Below the pieces are notes generated by a model. That model made no database searches, was not told the DNA's origin, and saw only the letters and a program-made list of their open reading frames with translations. A DNA stretch of 14,618 bases. Origin: Gammaproteobacteria bacterium (GTDB lineage Bacteria; Gemmatimonadota; Gemmatimonadetes; Longimicrobiales; Gaopeijiaceae). Position numbers and translations under genes: made by a program. This document shows, one piece after another, positions 14,082 through 14,618 of the stretch (the first letter of the stretch is position 1; each line of letters opens with the position of its first letter). The stretch is from positions 1-14,618 of the forward strand of contig JAHEKL010000037.1 in NCBI GenBank assembly GCA_024638345.1. Reading direction: 5' to 3'.

Positions 14082-14618
14082 CGCTGGGCGCCCTGGCTGC
14101 GACGGCTCTCTTCCTGCCGCTGGCGGGCGCGCTGTTCGTTCTTGCGCTCGGCAAGTCGCCCAACCTCAGAGAAGCGGCCACCCTGATCACCGCGGGCTCC
14201 CTCTTCGGTGTGGTCTATTCGATGGTGGGTCCGGTTCGAGACGGGGTGATTTCGGGAATCACCTTCCTGGAGGTAGTGCCCGGGGTCGAGCTCGGTCTCG
14301 AAGTGGAGCCGCTAGGGCTGCTCTTCGCGTTGATCGCCTCGTTCCTCTGGATCATCACCACGCTGTATGCGATCGGATACATGCGAGGCCACCACGAGGA
14401 GAACCAGACCCGGTTCTACTTTTTCTTCGCCGTGGCGATCGCCGCCGTCATGGGTGTGGCCTTCTCCTCGAACCTGTTCACGCTCTTCGCCTTCTACGAG
14501 ATCCTGACCCTCTGCACCTTCCCGCTGGTCACTCACCATCAGACGGAGGAGGCGAAGAAGGCCGGGCGCGTCTACTTGGGAATTCTTCTTTCGACGTCGG
14601 TGGGCTTTCAACTCTTCG
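14078..14618 (+). CDS. Second NuoL/MrpA/MrpD-type antiporter subunit, cut by the window end
   Basis: This frame is open from the ATG at 14078 to the window end (180 full codons, no stop). It overlaps the mrpD stop by four bases. It has predicted helices near 4-24, 34-50, 77-101 and 112-129. The block YEILTLCTFPLVTHHQTEEA (140-159) carries the conserved helix-5 glutamate (Glu141) of the antiporter-like family. The segment LEVEPLGLLFALIASFLWIITTLYAIGYMRGH resembles the N-terminal part of NuoL/MrpA/MrpD proteins, shown here as one stretch split by helices. It may supply the N-terminal MrpA half missing from the operon or be a second MrpD copy, as in Mbs-type clusters. The missing C-terminus prevents a decision. 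Confidence 0.88.
   Translation, partial: MTLGALAATALFLPLAGALFVLALGKSPNLREAATLITAGSLFGVVYSMVGPVRDGVISGITFLEVVPGVELGLEVEPLGLLFALIASFLWIITTLYAIGYMRGHHEENQTRFYFFFAVAIAAVMGVAFSSNLFTLFAFYEILTLCTFPLVTHHQTEEAKKAGRVYLGILLSTSVGFQLF

Overview
The window looks like a chromosomal segment of a GC-rich, Gram-negative-type environmental bacterium. The evidence is the strong GC bias at third codon positions, several predicted lipoproteins and exported beta-propellers, and GAGG-type ribosome binding sites. The mix of exported LVIVD and NHL propellers, DUF305, PPDK and an Mrp-type operon resembles marine or soil Gemmatimonadota or Acidobacteriota. That placement is an impression from gene content, not a search result. 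I see no mobile element, CRISPR array, rRNA or tRNA.

Left part (1-3766). A short-chain dehydrogenase with an N-terminal export or anchor segment is on the minus strand. It is divergent from a two-gene plus-strand unit: a DUF305 lipoprotein, then, after 25 bases, a 605-residue exported LVIVD-repeat beta-propeller. The 205-base divergent spacer carries a 15-base near-perfect palindrome. Both proteins of the pair are rich in histidine (and DUF305 in methionine), so I propose a copper-related envelope function. This is an inference.

Middle part (3794-9986). Two minus-strand metabolic genes follow: pyruvate phosphate dikinase (ppdK), convergent with the LVIVD gene, and a class I/II PLP aminotransferase. 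Across a 360-base divergent spacer with several hairpins lies a plus-strand exported NHL-type propeller. A long 14-bp stem-loop follows it, then a small Nudix (MutT-like) hydrolase.

Right part (10101-14618). This is one compact operon for a multisubunit cation/proton antiporter module. The order is mrpE, mrpF, mrpG, a DUF4040/MbhE-like gene (equivalent to the C-terminal part of MrpA), mrpB, mrpC, mrpD, and a second NuoL/MrpA/MrpD-type gene cut by the window edge. Every junction overlaps, mostly as ATGA, so the subunits are probably translationally coupled. The order E-F-G-(A C-terminus)-B-C-D matches the antiporter half of archaeal Mbh/Mbs complexes as well as split-MrpA Mrp operons. What follows the window decides between a stand-alone Na+/H+ antiporter and a larger redox-coupled complex.
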